This document shows, in pieces, positions 1-8,432 of a DNA stretch of 9,638 nt (position 1 is the stretch's first letter; each line of letters starts with the position of its first letter). The notes beneath the pieces are model-generated. The model was not told where the DNA came from. It ran no database searches and saw only the letters and a list, made by a program, of their open reading frames with translations. Position numbers and translations under genes: made by a program. The stretch is from NCBI GenBank assembly GCA_002389705.1, contig DGQJ01000262.1:1-9638 (forward strand). Reading direction: 5' to 3'. The stretch is from Bacteroidales bacterium UBA4417. GTDB lineage: Bacteria > Bacteroidota > Bacteroidia > Bacteroidales > UBA4417.

Positions 1-1
1 C

Positions 2-1786
2 GTGCGTATTGATGCATTATCGGCCTGGTTTATCCTGATCATCAATTTTACATCCGTAACCGGTGTGTTTTATGGTATCGGTTACCTGAAAGTGTATGAA
101 AACACCAAAACAAAGCTTACACTGCATTGGTCGCTCTTCATACTGTTTCACCTTTCGATGGTGTGGGTTTGCCAGTTGCAGAATGGCTTTGCATTCCTGC
201 TGGCCTGGGAAGTGATGTCGCTCTCATCCATGCTTTTGGTGATTTTCGATCATCACAAACCCACAACCTTAAAAGCCGGGATCAACTACCTGGTGCAGAT
301 GCATATAAGTGTTGTATTTCTCACCATGGGATTCCTTTGGGTGTATAGTTCAACCGGTTCTTTTGGATTCGAAGCCGTGCGAAACTTCTTCCTGGCGAAC
401 AATAATATCTGGCTTTTTCTGGTGTTTTTTGTCGGGTTTGGACTTAAAGCCGGTTTCATCCCTTTACATAGCTGGTTGCCTCATGCGCACCCGGCTGCAC
501 CTTCGCATGTATCGGGAGTAATGTCGGGTGTAATAGTAAAACTTGGTATTTATGGTATTTTCAGGATCATTACATTCCTGAATTCCGAATTTTTACAAAT
601 AGGTGAAATAATTCTCTCCATCGCTGTGCTTACAGGTATTTACGGAATAATGAATGCTTCGGTGCACCGCGATTTCAAAAGAATGCTTGCTTATTGTACC
701 ATCGAAAATATTGGTATTATCGGCATTGGCATTGGCATCGGGCTCATTGGAATAGGAAACGGTTCGCCGGTAATGTATTTCTTAGGTTTTGGAGGTGCTT
801 TATTACATGTGCTCAATCATTCCTTGTTTAAATCCCTGCTTTTTTATTCGGCCGGTTCGGTGTATCAACAAACGCATACCCGCGATATGGAGAAATTAGG
901 GGGTCTGCTTAAACAGATGCCCAAAACAGCGATGTTGTTTCTGGTTGGAGCCATTGCCATTGGCGGGCTTCCGCCCTTTAACGGGTTTGTTTCCGAATTT
1001 ATCATTTACATCGGGCTTATTGAAGGAATTCACGCCAGCAACATCAGCCAGACTATCCTTTTCGTGCTTTCGCTGGCAGGAATGAGTGTAATCGGGGGAT
1101 TATCAGTACATACTTTTACCAAAGCATTCGGAACCATTTTTCTTGGTCAGCAGCGTAGTGATCTAAAACATAAAACTCACGAAGTATCACCACTCATGCT
1201 TGTGCCACAGTATTTAATTATTGCAATCATGCTGAGTGTGGCTTTCATACCCCGGTTTTATATCGGAATTGTGGGGAATGCGCTTACGGCGATGAATTTA
1301 TTGAATACAGATACGTTGGTTACTGCGGCTTATGCCCACACACTCAGTTCCATTAGTTTATATTCGTTGCTGCTGGTTGCAGTTGCTGCAGTTGTGTGGC
1401 TGGTACGATCAACTATTTTAAAACATCGCGCCCAGCGAATTGATGCTACCTGGGGTTGTGGATATACGGCACCAACCAGCCGGTTGCAATACACGGGAAA
1501 ATCATTTTCAAAACCCCTGGGGAAAATATTTAACTACTTCCTCATCGAAAAAAAGCACTACGAAGAACTGAAGCCCAATGAGGTATTCCCTGTAAAACGG
1601 GATTATTATTCCCATTATCACGATTTCTTCGAACGGAAACTAATTAATCCCATCGTATCGCGGTTGAATTTTTCGGCCAATTACTTCAGTTTCATTCAAA
1701 ATGGCCGCGTACAATCGTATGTGTTGTATGGTATCGTTTTTATCCTTGCCATATTTCTGCTTACTGTTTTTAACATCGTATCATGA
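2..1786 (+). CDS. hyfB: HyfB-type antiporter-like membrane subunit, copy 1 (5' end cut by window)
   Basis: Proton- or Na+-translocating membrane subunit of a group 4 hydrogenase-like complex, of the NuoL/M/Mrp antiporter family. The reading frame is open at the window edge. The GTG at 2-4 aligns with Ile69 inside the downstream paralogue, so it is an internal valine codon and about 68 N-terminal residues lie outside. Numbering from that codon, I see the antiporter residues: Glu70 in AWEVM (TM5), Lys149 in GLKAG (TM7), His156 and His163 in the broken-helix region PLHSWLPHAHPAAP, Lys180 (VKLGIYG), and the Lys in HSLFKSLLFY. The C-terminal TWGCGY motif and the final hydrophobic helix (VQSYVLYG) are hallmarks of HyfB rather than HyfD. 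Estimated full length is about 660 residues, normal for the family. The stop overlaps the start of the next gene by 4 bp. The family is certain; the transported ion cannot be read from the sequence. Confidence 0.93.
   Translation: MRIDALSAWFILIINFTSVTGVFYGIGYLKVYENTKTKLTLHWSLFILFHLSMVWVCQLQNGFAFLLAWEVMSLSSMLLVIFDHHKPTTLKAGINYLVQMHISVVFLTMGFLWVYSSTGSFGFEAVRNFFLANNNIWLFLVFFVGFGLKAGFIPLHSWLPHAHPAAPSHVSGVMSGVIVKLGIYGIFRIITFLNSEFLQIGEIILSIAVLTGIYGIMNASVHRDFKRMLAYCTIENIGIIGIGIGIGLIGIGNGSPVMYFLGFGGALLHVLNHSLFKSLLFYSAGSVYQQTHTRDMEKLGGLLKQMPKTAMLFLVGAIAIGGLPPFNGFVSEFIIYIGLIEGIHASNISQTILFVLSLAGMSVIGGLSVHTFTKAFGTIFLGQQRSDLKHKTHEVSPLMLVPQYLIIAIMLSVAFIPRFYIGIVGNALTAMNLLNTDTLVTAAYAHTLSSISLYSLLLVAVAAVVWLVRSTILKHRAQRIDATWGCGYTAPTSRLQYTGKSFSKPLGKIFNYFLIEKKHYEELKPNEVFPVKRDYYSHYHDFFERKLINPIVSRLNFSANYFSFIQNGRVQSYVLYGIVFILAIFLLTVFNIVS
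1783..1786 (+). promoter_or_regulatory. ATGA stop-start overlap between the two HyfB-type genes
   Basis: The ATG of the second paralogue (1783-1785) overlaps the TGA of the first (1784-1786). Such ATGA junctions usually mean translational coupling by reinitiation, which would tie the two antiporter-like subunits to similar synthesis rates. The coupling is inferred from the arrangement; the overlap itself is seen directly. Confidence 0.7.
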
Positions 1787-3810
1787 ACCTGGTAATAGCA
1801 TTTTTGCTCGTACCTTTTGCCGGTATGCTTCTGATCCCTTTTCTGAAAGTGAAGGGGAAAGGAATACTTACTTTTGCTTTGCTTTTAGTAAATGCATTGA
1901 TTTCAGGATATTTAGCGGTGCAAAGCCTCATTGGTAATGATATTGTTTTCAGCTTTCCGGGAAGTTTTGTTACTGGTGAAATACCCATACGGATTGATGC
2001 CTTGTCGGGATGGTTTATCCTGATTATCAGCCTCGTATTTCTGACCGGTAGCTTTTATGGCCTTTTTTACATGAAAGCTTATAAGGAGCAAAAGAATAAC
2101 TTAACGTTGCATGCTATTGCATTTTTATTTCAATATACCTCACTGGTAAGTATTTGCGTGATACAGAATAGTTTCGCATTCCTGCTTGCCTGGGAAGTGA
2201 TGGCATTAACCTCTTTTTTAGTTATTATATTCGATCACGAACATCTGGCAACCATAAAAGCCGGGATCAATTATCTGATTCAAGCCCATTTCTCCATTGT
2301 TTTCCTGATGATAGGTTTTATTTGGGTAGCATCAAAAACCGGTAGTTATGATTTCCAGTCAATTACAACGTATTCTCAATCCATTTCGGGCCCGGCTTCG
2401 GTGATGCTGTTCCTATTCTTTTTTACAGGATTTGCGCTTAAAGCCGGGTTTGTTCCATTTCATACCTGGCTGCCTTATGCGCATCCGGCAGCGCCTTCGC
2501 ATGTATCGGGCATGATGTCGGGCGTAATCATAAAACTCGGTATCTTTGGGATAATGAGGATGTTGCTGGTAATAAAAACAGATTATATAACAGTTGGATA
2601 CATCATTTTAATCCTTTCGCTGGTTTCGGGATTATACGGTGTAATGTTGGCCATTGTTCAGCACAACCTCAAAAAGCTGCTCGCCTATCATAGCATCGAA
2701 AACTTAGGAATCATAGGTATCGGCATAGGTATCGGAAGTATAGGTTTAGGAACCGGAAACCAAGTTTTAGCTACCCTGGGTTTTGCCGGCGCATTGTTGC
2801 ACACGCTGAATCACGCCCTGTTTAAATCGCTCCTTTTTTATACCGCTGGAAATGTTTACCTGGCAACGCATACCCTTGATATTGAAAAACTGGGCGGACT
2901 GATCAAGAAGATGCCTCAAACGGCTTTGCTTTTCCTGGTTGCAGCTATCGCCATCAGCGGGATTCCGCCATTTAACGGGTTTGTTTCGGAATTTATCATT
3001 TATAGCGGCGTTTACAACTGGTTGTCGGATGCATCGCTGGTTTCGCTGCTGTTAGCAGTTTCTACTACTTCGGGGCTTGCCATGATCGGGGGGCTGGCGA
3101 TGCTTTGTTTTACGAAAGCCTTTGGCGTTGTATTCCTTGGATCTGCCCGGAGCGAACTACCTGCGTCGTGCAGCGAAGTACCTTTTGCCCAGCTTATTCC
3201 ATTGTATATTTTGGCCGGAATGATCATCGCGATAGGGCTGTATCCGATGGCGTTTATCAGCCTGTTATCGCATCCGGTCAACCTTTTTACCGGTTCATCC
3301 GGGTTTGGACTTAGCCCGGCACAGGTAAATGTTTTCAAAGCGATACAACCTGTAAGCTGGGCATCGTGGATACTTATCCTACTGGTAATCAGCATTTATA
3401 TGATCAGACGATTTGCCTTAAGCCACCGTAAAATCACTACAGGTGCTACCTGGGGATGTGGATATGAGGCAGGTACTCCCAAAATTCAATATACGGCCGG
3501 CTCGTTTGTTCGGTCGTACAGCAAGTTATTTTCTCCGTTTTTACAAATCGGCAAACATGAGGACGAAGTGAAGGGTATATTCCCACAGCCAGCGCATTAT
3601 CATACACATCCATACGATAAGGTGGAGAGATGGCTGATAGACGAACCTTTGAAACACAATAAATCGTTCATGGGGCGCTTCGTGTTCCTTCATAACGGCA
3701 AGCTCCAGTTTTACATCCTGTATGGAGTTATTTTTATACTCGCAGTAATAAGCATACCGTTTATTTATGAGAAAGTATATTCATTCATCGAACTTTTAAA
3801 ACAACTTTAA
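1783..3810 (+). CDS. hyfB: HyfB-type antiporter-like membrane subunit, copy 2
   Basis: Second ion-translocating subunit, 675 residues and complete. It is a close paralogue of the gene just upstream: by eye more than half of residues match over the conserved core, and near-identical DNA stretches remain, such as 977-1008 versus 2971-3002. Antiporter residues are intact: Glu138 (AWEVM), Lys220 (ALKAG), His227 and His234 in PFHTWLPYAHPAAP, Lys251 (IIKLG) and Lys348 (ALFKSLL). The HyfB-specific TWGCGY motif is at 556-561, followed by a hydrophilic stretch and a last helix at about 642-662. The start is fixed by the ATGA overlap and gives a normal hydrophobic first helix. In E. coli hydrogenase-4 the extra antiporter subunit is HyfD, encoded after HyfC. 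Here a second HyfB precedes HyfC instead, so a duplication of HyfB seems to fill that position. This replacement is inferred from gene order. Confidence 0.94.
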   Translation: MNLVIAFLLVPFAGMLLIPFLKVKGKGILTFALLLVNALISGYLAVQSLIGNDIVFSFPGSFVTGEIPIRIDALSGWFILIISLVFLTGSFYGLFYMKAYKEQKNNLTLHAIAFLFQYTSLVSICVIQNSFAFLLAWEVMALTSFLVIIFDHEHLATIKAGINYLIQAHFSIVFLMIGFIWVASKTGSYDFQSITTYSQSISGPASVMLFLFFFTGFALKAGFVPFHTWLPYAHPAAPSHVSGMMSGVIIKLGIFGIMRMLLVIKTDYITVGYIILILSLVSGLYGVMLAIVQHNLKKLLAYHSIENLGIIGIGIGIGSIGLGTGNQVLATLGFAGALLHTLNHALFKSLLFYTAGNVYLATHTLDIEKLGGLIKKMPQTALLFLVAAIAISGIPPFNGFVSEFIIYSGVYNWLSDASLVSLLLAVSTTSGLAMIGGLAMLCFTKAFGVVFLGSARSELPASCSEVPFAQLIPLYILAGMIIAIGLYPMAFISLLSHPVNLFTGSSGFGLSPAQVNVFKAIQPVSWASWILILLVISIYMIRRFALSHRKITTGATWGCGYEAGTPKIQYTAGSFVRSYSKLFSPFLQIGKHEDEVKGIFPQPAHYHTHPYDKVERWLIDEPLKHNKSFMGRFVFLHNGKLQFYILYGVIFILAVISIPFIYEKVYSFIELLKQL

Positions 3811-3811
3811 C

Positions 3812-4717
3812 ATGCTGAGTGCACTTTTAATAGTAATAGCGGCTATCTTTTTTACGGGCATCATTATCCGAACAAAGAGCCTTGCTTCGGGTCGCAAAGG
3901 GCCGCTGATTATGCAGCCGGTGCTCGATGTTATCCGTTTGTTCCGTAAAGGCGTGGTGTACAGCGAGACCACCAGTTTTATTTTCCAGATTGCGCCAACC
4001 ATTTACTTTGCATCGGTGGTAATGGCCTTGCTGGTTGTACCTTTCGGCCAGTCGAGCGGAGTGCTTAGTTTTAATGGCGACTTTATCTTTTTTGCCTATG
4101 TGCTGGCGTTGGGAAAGTTTTTCAGCATTATTGCAGCCATGGACACCGGCAGCAGTTTCGAAGGTATGGGCGCCAGCCGCGAAGCCTTGTACTCAATGTT
4201 TGCCGAACCAGCTTTCTTTATCCTGATGGGATCACTGGCATTGTTATCAGGGCATACATCGTTCCAGGAAATTTTTACAGCACTACATATCGGTTCACAA
4301 ATCAGTTATGCACTGGCTGCACTGGCAACTTTTGTAATCCTGATGATCGCCATGATCGAAAGCAGCCGTATGCCGATTGACGACCCTAAAACCCACCTGG
4401 AACTTACCATGATACATGAAGTTATGATTCTGGATAACAGCGGTTTTGACCTTGGATTAATTTTCACCGCCGGCTATCTGAAATTTGCCATCTACGGCGC
4501 ACTTATCGTGAACCTCTTTATTGGCGTAATCCCATACCAATATGCAATTCCTTCATTTTTCGCCATTCAGTTCCTGATGGCTGTAACCATAGGAATTATT
4601 GAGTCGTTCATGGCCCGTTTCCGCATGAGCCACAACCCGCAGTTTATTGTAGCACTTACATCGGTAAGCCTGCTTATTTTCTTCGGAGTGTTGCTGATAC
4701 TTAATAAATTTATGTAA
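3812..4717 (+). CDS. hyfC: HyfC/HycD/NuoH-like membrane anchor subunit
   Basis: The subunit that joins the peripheral redox arm to the ion-pumping membrane arm in group 4 hydrogenases and complex I (NuoH). It has 301 residues, about the usual length. Family motifs seen: GRKGP (27-31) in the first cytoplasmic loop followed by QPVLDVIRLFRK; SSFEGMGASREA at about 114-125; the acidic loop ESSRMPIDDP (183-192); and HLELTMIHE just after, ending in MILDNSG. These charged residues line the path that links the redox site to the membrane channels, and all look intact even though the redox subunits of this operon are degenerate. The start ATG lies 1 bp after the preceding stop, and the leader is A/T-rich without a Shine-Dalgarno. 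About eight membrane helices fit the hydrophobicity pattern. Confidence 0.95.
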   Translation: MLSALLIVIAAIFFTGIIIRTKSLASGRKGPLIMQPVLDVIRLFRKGVVYSETTSFIFQIAPTIYFASVVMALLVVPFGQSSGVLSFNGDFIFFAYVLALGKFFSIIAAMDTGSSFEGMGASREALYSMFAEPAFFILMGSLALLSGHTSFQEIFTALHIGSQISYALAALATFVILMIAMIESSRMPIDDPKTHLELTMIHEVMILDNSGFDLGLIFTAGYLKFAIYGALIVNLFIGVIPYQYAIPSFFAIQFLMAVTIGIIESFMARFRMSHNPQFIVALTSVSLLIFFGVLLILNKFM

Positions 4718-4741
4718 AATACGTTAATTCAGCTTTATACA

Positions 4742-5374
4742 ATGATACATGTACTTTTAATCACATTTATTATCACCCTTTTTTATATGGCCATAGCTAA
4801 CCGGCTGATGACGTATATAAAGGTGCTGGCATTGCAGGGCGTAATTTTGTTTTTTGTGGTCTTTCTGCAACTTAGCGAAATCAACACGCTGAACCTGGTA
4901 CTTATCATGCTCGAAACCATTGTGTTCAAGTCGCTGGCTGTGCCGTTATTCCTGAGCCACCTGCTTAAACGGAACAATATTACGCGCGAAGCTGAACCCT
5001 TCCTTCCTAATTTTGTGTCGCTGGTAATCACCACTTTCATAGTGGTTATAACCATATTGATTTCCAATACAATTAAGGACGATAACCTGGATAAAATTTT
5101 CTTTGTTGTTGCGCTTTCAACCTTATTTTTCGGGCTTTACCTGATTGCAACCCGGCGAAAAATCATCACCCATGTGATGGGATATATGGTAATTGAAAAT
5201 GGCGTTTTCGTGCTTTCATTGGCTGTAGGAAACGAAATGCCGATGCTGGTGAACCTGGGAATTATGCTGGATATTTTCGCCAGCGTGCTTATACTCGGGA
5301 TATTCCTGAATAAAATCGGCGATGTATTTAAAAACGTGAGCGTGGATCAGTTGAGTAATTTAAAAGATTATTAA
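4742..5374 (+). CDS. hyfE: HyfE-like membrane subunit with NuoK-like C-terminal half
   Basis: Small membrane subunit, 210 residues, close to the roughly 216 of E. coli HyfE. The C-terminal half carries the NuoK/MrpC-like pattern: GYMVIENG with Glu152 in a membrane helix, then NLGIMLDIF with Asp177, then a final helix LILGIFLNKI. The N-terminal half has a conserved-looking MLETIVFKSL with Glu58 and Lys63. NuoK-type glutamates take part in ion transfer between the anchor subunit and the antiporter-like subunits. The gene lies 24 bp after hyfC and 21 bp before hyfF, so all three are surely one transcript. No Shine-Dalgarno is visible before the ATG. The family call is firm. Confidence 0.92.
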   Translation: MIHVLLITFIITLFYMAIANRLMTYIKVLALQGVILFFVVFLQLSEINTLNLVLIMLETIVFKSLAVPLFLSHLLKRNNITREAEPFLPNFVSLVITTFIVVITILISNTIKDDNLDKIFFVVALSTLFFGLYLIATRRKIITHVMGYMVIENGVFVLSLAVGNEMPMLVNLGIMLDIFASVLILGIFLNKIGDVFKNVSVDQLSNLKDY

Positions 5375-5395
5375 TAGCGAAAACCAAAGAGCCCG

Positions 5396-6823
5396 ATGAT
5401 TGGAGTTTATCTTTTAGGAGCATTGGCGATTGCCATCATTCTATTTATCAGCAGGAACAAAATATTAGTATACTCCCTTGCGGGACTTTTCCTGGTTTTG
5501 CAATCGGCGTTTGCTATCTATGCCAGCTTCCATTACGGCAGCACCGAGTCGATTTATTTTACCTATGATTCACTGGGGGTTATTTTGCTTATCACCATGA
5601 GCATTGTAGCTATACCTGCGCTGATACATAGTTATATTTATATCGAAAATCACCAGGAAAATGCCCAGGCCAGGGCCATCTATCTTACATCGATGGTGCT
5701 GCTGATCATGGCCATCAGCGCCGGATACCTCTCAAATCACATTGCAGTTACCTGGATTTTTACCGAAATTACAACCTTGAGTGCTTCGGCCCTCATTTAT
5801 CACCACCGCAATAAACTGGCGCTCGAAGGCACCTGGAAATATGTCTTTATCTGCGCCATCAGTATCACATTTATTTTTATCGGGATACTGTTTCTGAGCC
5901 TGTCGCTGCAACATGCCGGCTCCGACGATCTTTCATTTAGAAACCTTCTGGCTAGAAGAGCTGAACTAAATCCTGTTTGGCTGAGGATGGCTTTTTTATT
6001 CATTTTTACAGGATTTACAGCTAAGCTCGGACTTGTTCCCATGTTTACCGCCGGTATCGATGCCAAAGATAAAGCCCCTGCCCCGGCTGGTGCACTGCTT
6101 GCCACTGTGCTGATGAACCTGGGATTTGTCGGGATTTTTCGTTTTTATATAGTTATTGCCAACACACCACTGTTACACTGGGCACAGTTGGTGGTGGGTA
6201 CAGCTGCTTTTCTATCCATATTTGTTTCGACAGTGTATATGCTGAAAGTGAAAAACGTGAAACGTATGCTGGCCTACTCCGGAATTGAGCATATGGGAAT
6301 TGTAATGCTTGGGGTTGCCGCCGGTGGCGTTGGGTATTATGCGGCAGTACTTCATATTATCCTTCATGCCTTTGTAAAATCGAGCCTTTTCTTCCAGTTT
6401 AACCAACTATACAGGGTTTTTCAGGATAAAAGCATTTACCATATCGGCAATTACTTTAAATACAATGCCACCGGCGCCATGGTGCTTTTATTCGGTTTTA
6501 TCAGTGCAACAGCCATGCCGCCATCAGGATTGTTTGTGAGTGAGTTCTTGATTTTTAAATCCATTTTCGATGCAGGCCAGATCGTACTCCTGATTGTGGT
6601 ACTATTGCTACTGACATTAATAATTTTTGCTTTCGGGAAAAATATCTTCAAAGTACTTTTCATTCCTGCAGTGGGTTTCGATGATTCGAATGTTGAAAAG
6701 ATAAGTCCCTGGGAATCGCTTTCGCAGTTTTTGTTTCTGGCATTTGCCGTTTACCTGGGATTAAATCCACCGGCGATTTTTGTGCAGCTGCTGAAAGATA
6801 GCGTGAGCCTTTTGCCAATATAG
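5396..6823 (+). CDS. hyfF: HyfF-like antiporter-type membrane subunit
   Basis: Third antiporter-like subunit, 475 residues, a little shorter than E. coli HyfF. Features seen: Glu124 in WIFTEITTL (the TM5 glutamate), EGTWKY at 144-149, Lys210 in GFTAKLG (TM7), the KRMLAYSGIEHMGI signature at about 290-303, Lys328 in HAFVKSSLF, and MPPSGLFVSEF near 374-383, typical of HyfF/NuoN-like members. One stretch is unusual. Where antiporter-like subunits normally read PLHTWLPDAH, this protein reads PMFTAGIDAK (215-224), so both histidines and the Trp are replaced (Phe217, Ala219, Lys224). The key lysines and glutamate remain. It sits in the order E-F-G expected for hydrogenase-4. The start ATG gives a normal hydrophobic N-terminus, and no closer in-frame alternative is better. 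Confidence 0.92.
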   Translation: MIGVYLLGALAIAIILFISRNKILVYSLAGLFLVLQSAFAIYASFHYGSTESIYFTYDSLGVILLITMSIVAIPALIHSYIYIENHQENAQARAIYLTSMVLLIMAISAGYLSNHIAVTWIFTEITTLSASALIYHHRNKLALEGTWKYVFICAISITFIFIGILFLSLSLQHAGSDDLSFRNLLARRAELNPVWLRMAFLFIFTGFTAKLGLVPMFTAGIDAKDKAPAPAGALLATVLMNLGFVGIFRFYIVIANTPLLHWAQLVVGTAAFLSIFVSTVYMLKVKNVKRMLAYSGIEHMGIVMLGVAAGGVGYYAAVLHIILHAFVKSSLFFQFNQLYRVFQDKSIYHIGNYFKYNATGAMVLLFGFISATAMPPSGLFVSEFLIFKSIFDAGQIVLLIVVLLLLTLIIFAFGKNIFKVLFIPAVGFDDSNVEKISPWESLSQFLFLAFAVYLGLNPPAIFVQLLKDSVSLLPI

Positions 6824-6883
6824 GACGTGTAATGTTGGTTGTCGGATTTTGGATGTTAAATTTATATCTGAAAATTGATAATT

Positions 6884-6913
6884 GAAACTTGAAACACTGA
6901 AACTAGAAACCCC
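6884..6913 (+). repeat. Two tandem 15-bp units in the hyfF-hyfG spacer
   Basis: The units are gaaacttgaaacact (6884-6898) and gaaactagaaacccc (6899-6913), matching at 12 of 15 positions, each made of two GAAAC elements. They lie in a 103-bp spacer (6824-6926) between hyfF and hyfG. If translated from the TTG at 6882 they would give a repetitive KLETLKLET peptide. That is why I place the hyfG start at the ATG at 6927 and treat this as untranslated leader. I see no convincing promoter or terminator in the spacer. Confidence 0.55.
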
Positions 6914-6926
6914 TCAAACAAAAAAC

Positions 6927-8432
6927 ATGCATTACCTAACCATAAAAAACAATCAGTCGGTATCACTTTCAGAAATCCCTGAGGTTTCGTACAGCACTTT
7001 TCTGGTTTTAAATACAGGAATGGCAGCTGAGAACCCCGGAAGGCATTGCGTAAATTATTTCGGTTACCCGGAAGGAAACCAGATTAAATTGATTTGCTGC
7101 ATTGCCGATGATACGAATCATCTGATTTATATTTCGTCATGCAGGGTGGATGTAAATACGGAATACGCTTCATTTACTGCCAAAAATCTTTGTTTCGAAA
7201 AGTTTGAACGCGAAATACACGAAAACTTTGGGGTAAGGTATTCCGATCACCCCTGGTTAAAACCGGTTCGTTATGCGCACAATCGCGTTAACATGAACGA
7301 GATTATCGCAAATTATCCTTTTTACGCTATTGATAGCGAGGAACTTCACGAAGTGGGTGTAGGGCCGATACATGCTGGCATCATTGAACCGGGTCATTTC
7401 AGGTTTATTTGCAACGGTGAGCAGATTTTACATCTCGAAATCCAGTTAGGATATCAGCACAGAGGCATAGAAAAATTATTCCTCGAAACAAAAAAACTGA
7501 ATCAGTTAGCTACGCTTGCCGAAAATATTGCCGGCGACACTGCCGTGGGGCATTCCGTGGCTTTTGCGCATGTTTGGGAAAGCTTGTGCGGATTCGTGCC
7601 GACACGCGACCTGGATTTTGCCCGGACTGTAGCCCTTGAGCTGGAACGCATTGCCATACATACCGGCGATTTGAGTGCCGGCTGCACAGATATTGCCTAT
7701 CAGCTTGGCAGTTCGGTTTTTGGAAGGCTACGTACCCCTATCATTAACTTCATGCAGGAATGGGGCGGAAACCGCTTGTCGAAAGGATTGATCCGTCCGG
7801 GGCAGAATAAATTCCCTTTTACCCAGGCCCATGCCGACAGGCTCAAACAAGTACTCGATGCATTTGAACCTGACTTTGATGAAATGAACGAAGTGCTTTT
7901 TAACATGCCCAGCGCCTTGTCGCGTTTTGAGCGTACCGGCGTGGTTTCGATAGAAGATGCTGCAGCCATTGGTGCAGTTGGCATGGCCGCCCGTGCATCG
8001 GGATCAGCCAGGGACATAAGACTTACGCATCCGCACAGCCTTTATGCTGAACTCAACCACGAACCCTTTATAAAACATCATGGCGATGTATATTCACGCT
8101 TCCAGATTCGCAGGAAAGAAGTGACCCAATCCATAAAATACCTGCGTACGCTGATAGCTGATGTGCCCGCCGTTGCCGAGATACAACCTACCAAAGCAAC
8201 AATGGCTCCCGGAGCCAGTTTGTTTACCCTTTCGCTGGTTGAAGGCTGGCGCGGCGAAATATGCCATTGCGCTGTTACCAATGCCGATGGCGGATTAAAA
8301 CATTACAAAATAAAGGATCCCTCGTTCCATAACTGGCTGGCACTTGCACTCTCGGTCAGGAACAACGAAATTTCGGATTTCCCTATCTGTAATAAAAGTT
8401 TTAATTTATCGTACTGCGGACATGATTTGTAA
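6927..8432 (+). CDS. hyfG: HyfG/HycE-like hydrogenase large-subunit homologue lacking [NiFe] ligands (Ehr-type)
   Basis: Homologue of the catalytic large subunit, 501 residues from the ATG at 6927. An upstream TTG at 6882 would add 15 residues encoded by a tandem repeat and is less likely. Residues 1 to about 118 are the NuoC-like domain (signature FEREIHENFGVRYSDHP, 93-109). The rest is NuoD-like, with GPIHAGIIEPGHFRF (146-160), QHRGIEKL (177-184), LELERIAIH (237-245), DVYSRFQIRRKE (387-398) and EGWRGE (439-444). The four cysteines that hold the NiFe centre are gone from their positions. The L1 motif, normally CGxC followed by an invariant His, reads A202-G-D-T205 with His209 kept. The L2 motif, normally DPCxxC, reads NLSYCG (493-498) with Ser and Gly at the ligand positions and one cysteine shifted by one residue (Cys497). 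It cannot bind a canonical NiFe centre, so it is not a hydrogenase. It most resembles the Ehr complexes, whose function is unknown. The frame is intact, which argues for a working protein. Confidence 0.9.
   Translation: MHYLTIKNNQSVSLSEIPEVSYSTFLVLNTGMAAENPGRHCVNYFGYPEGNQIKLICCIADDTNHLIYISSCRVDVNTEYASFTAKNLCFEKFEREIHENFGVRYSDHPWLKPVRYAHNRVNMNEIIANYPFYAIDSEELHEVGVGPIHAGIIEPGHFRFICNGEQILHLEIQLGYQHRGIEKLFLETKKLNQLATLAENIAGDTAVGHSVAFAHVWESLCGFVPTRDLDFARTVALELERIAIHTGDLSAGCTDIAYQLGSSVFGRLRTPIINFMQEWGGNRLSKGLIRPGQNKFPFTQAHADRLKQVLDAFEPDFDEMNEVLFNMPSALSRFERTGVVSIEDAAAIGAVGMAARASGSARDIRLTHPHSLYAELNHEPFIKHHGDVYSRFQIRRKEVTQSIKYLRTLIADVPAVAEIQPTKATMAPGASLFTLSLVEGWRGEICHCAVTNADGGLKHYKIKDPSFHNWLALALSVRNNEISDFPICNKSFNLSYCGHDL

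Noticed and set aside
2..4. GTG at the window start as the real start of the first gene
   Set aside because: Alignment with the paralogue places it at residue 69; the N-terminal helices would be missing.
706..768. Gly-Ile repeat (GIGIGIGIG) as a DNA repeat of interest
   Set aside because: The same stretch occurs in the paralogue at about 2707-2755 and lies in a membrane helix after the conserved IEN; it is a protein feature of the family.
6824..6883. Promoter for hyfG with TTG and TATATCTG boxes
   Set aside because: Both boxes deviate from the Bacteroidota consensus and the spacing is not convincing; read-through from hyfF is simpler.
6882..6926. TTG-initiated 15-residue extension of the HyfG-like protein
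   Set aside because: It is encoded by a short GAAAC repeat, gives a repetitive KLETLKLET peptide with no counterpart in the family, and a good ATG at 6927 begins the NuoC-like domain.
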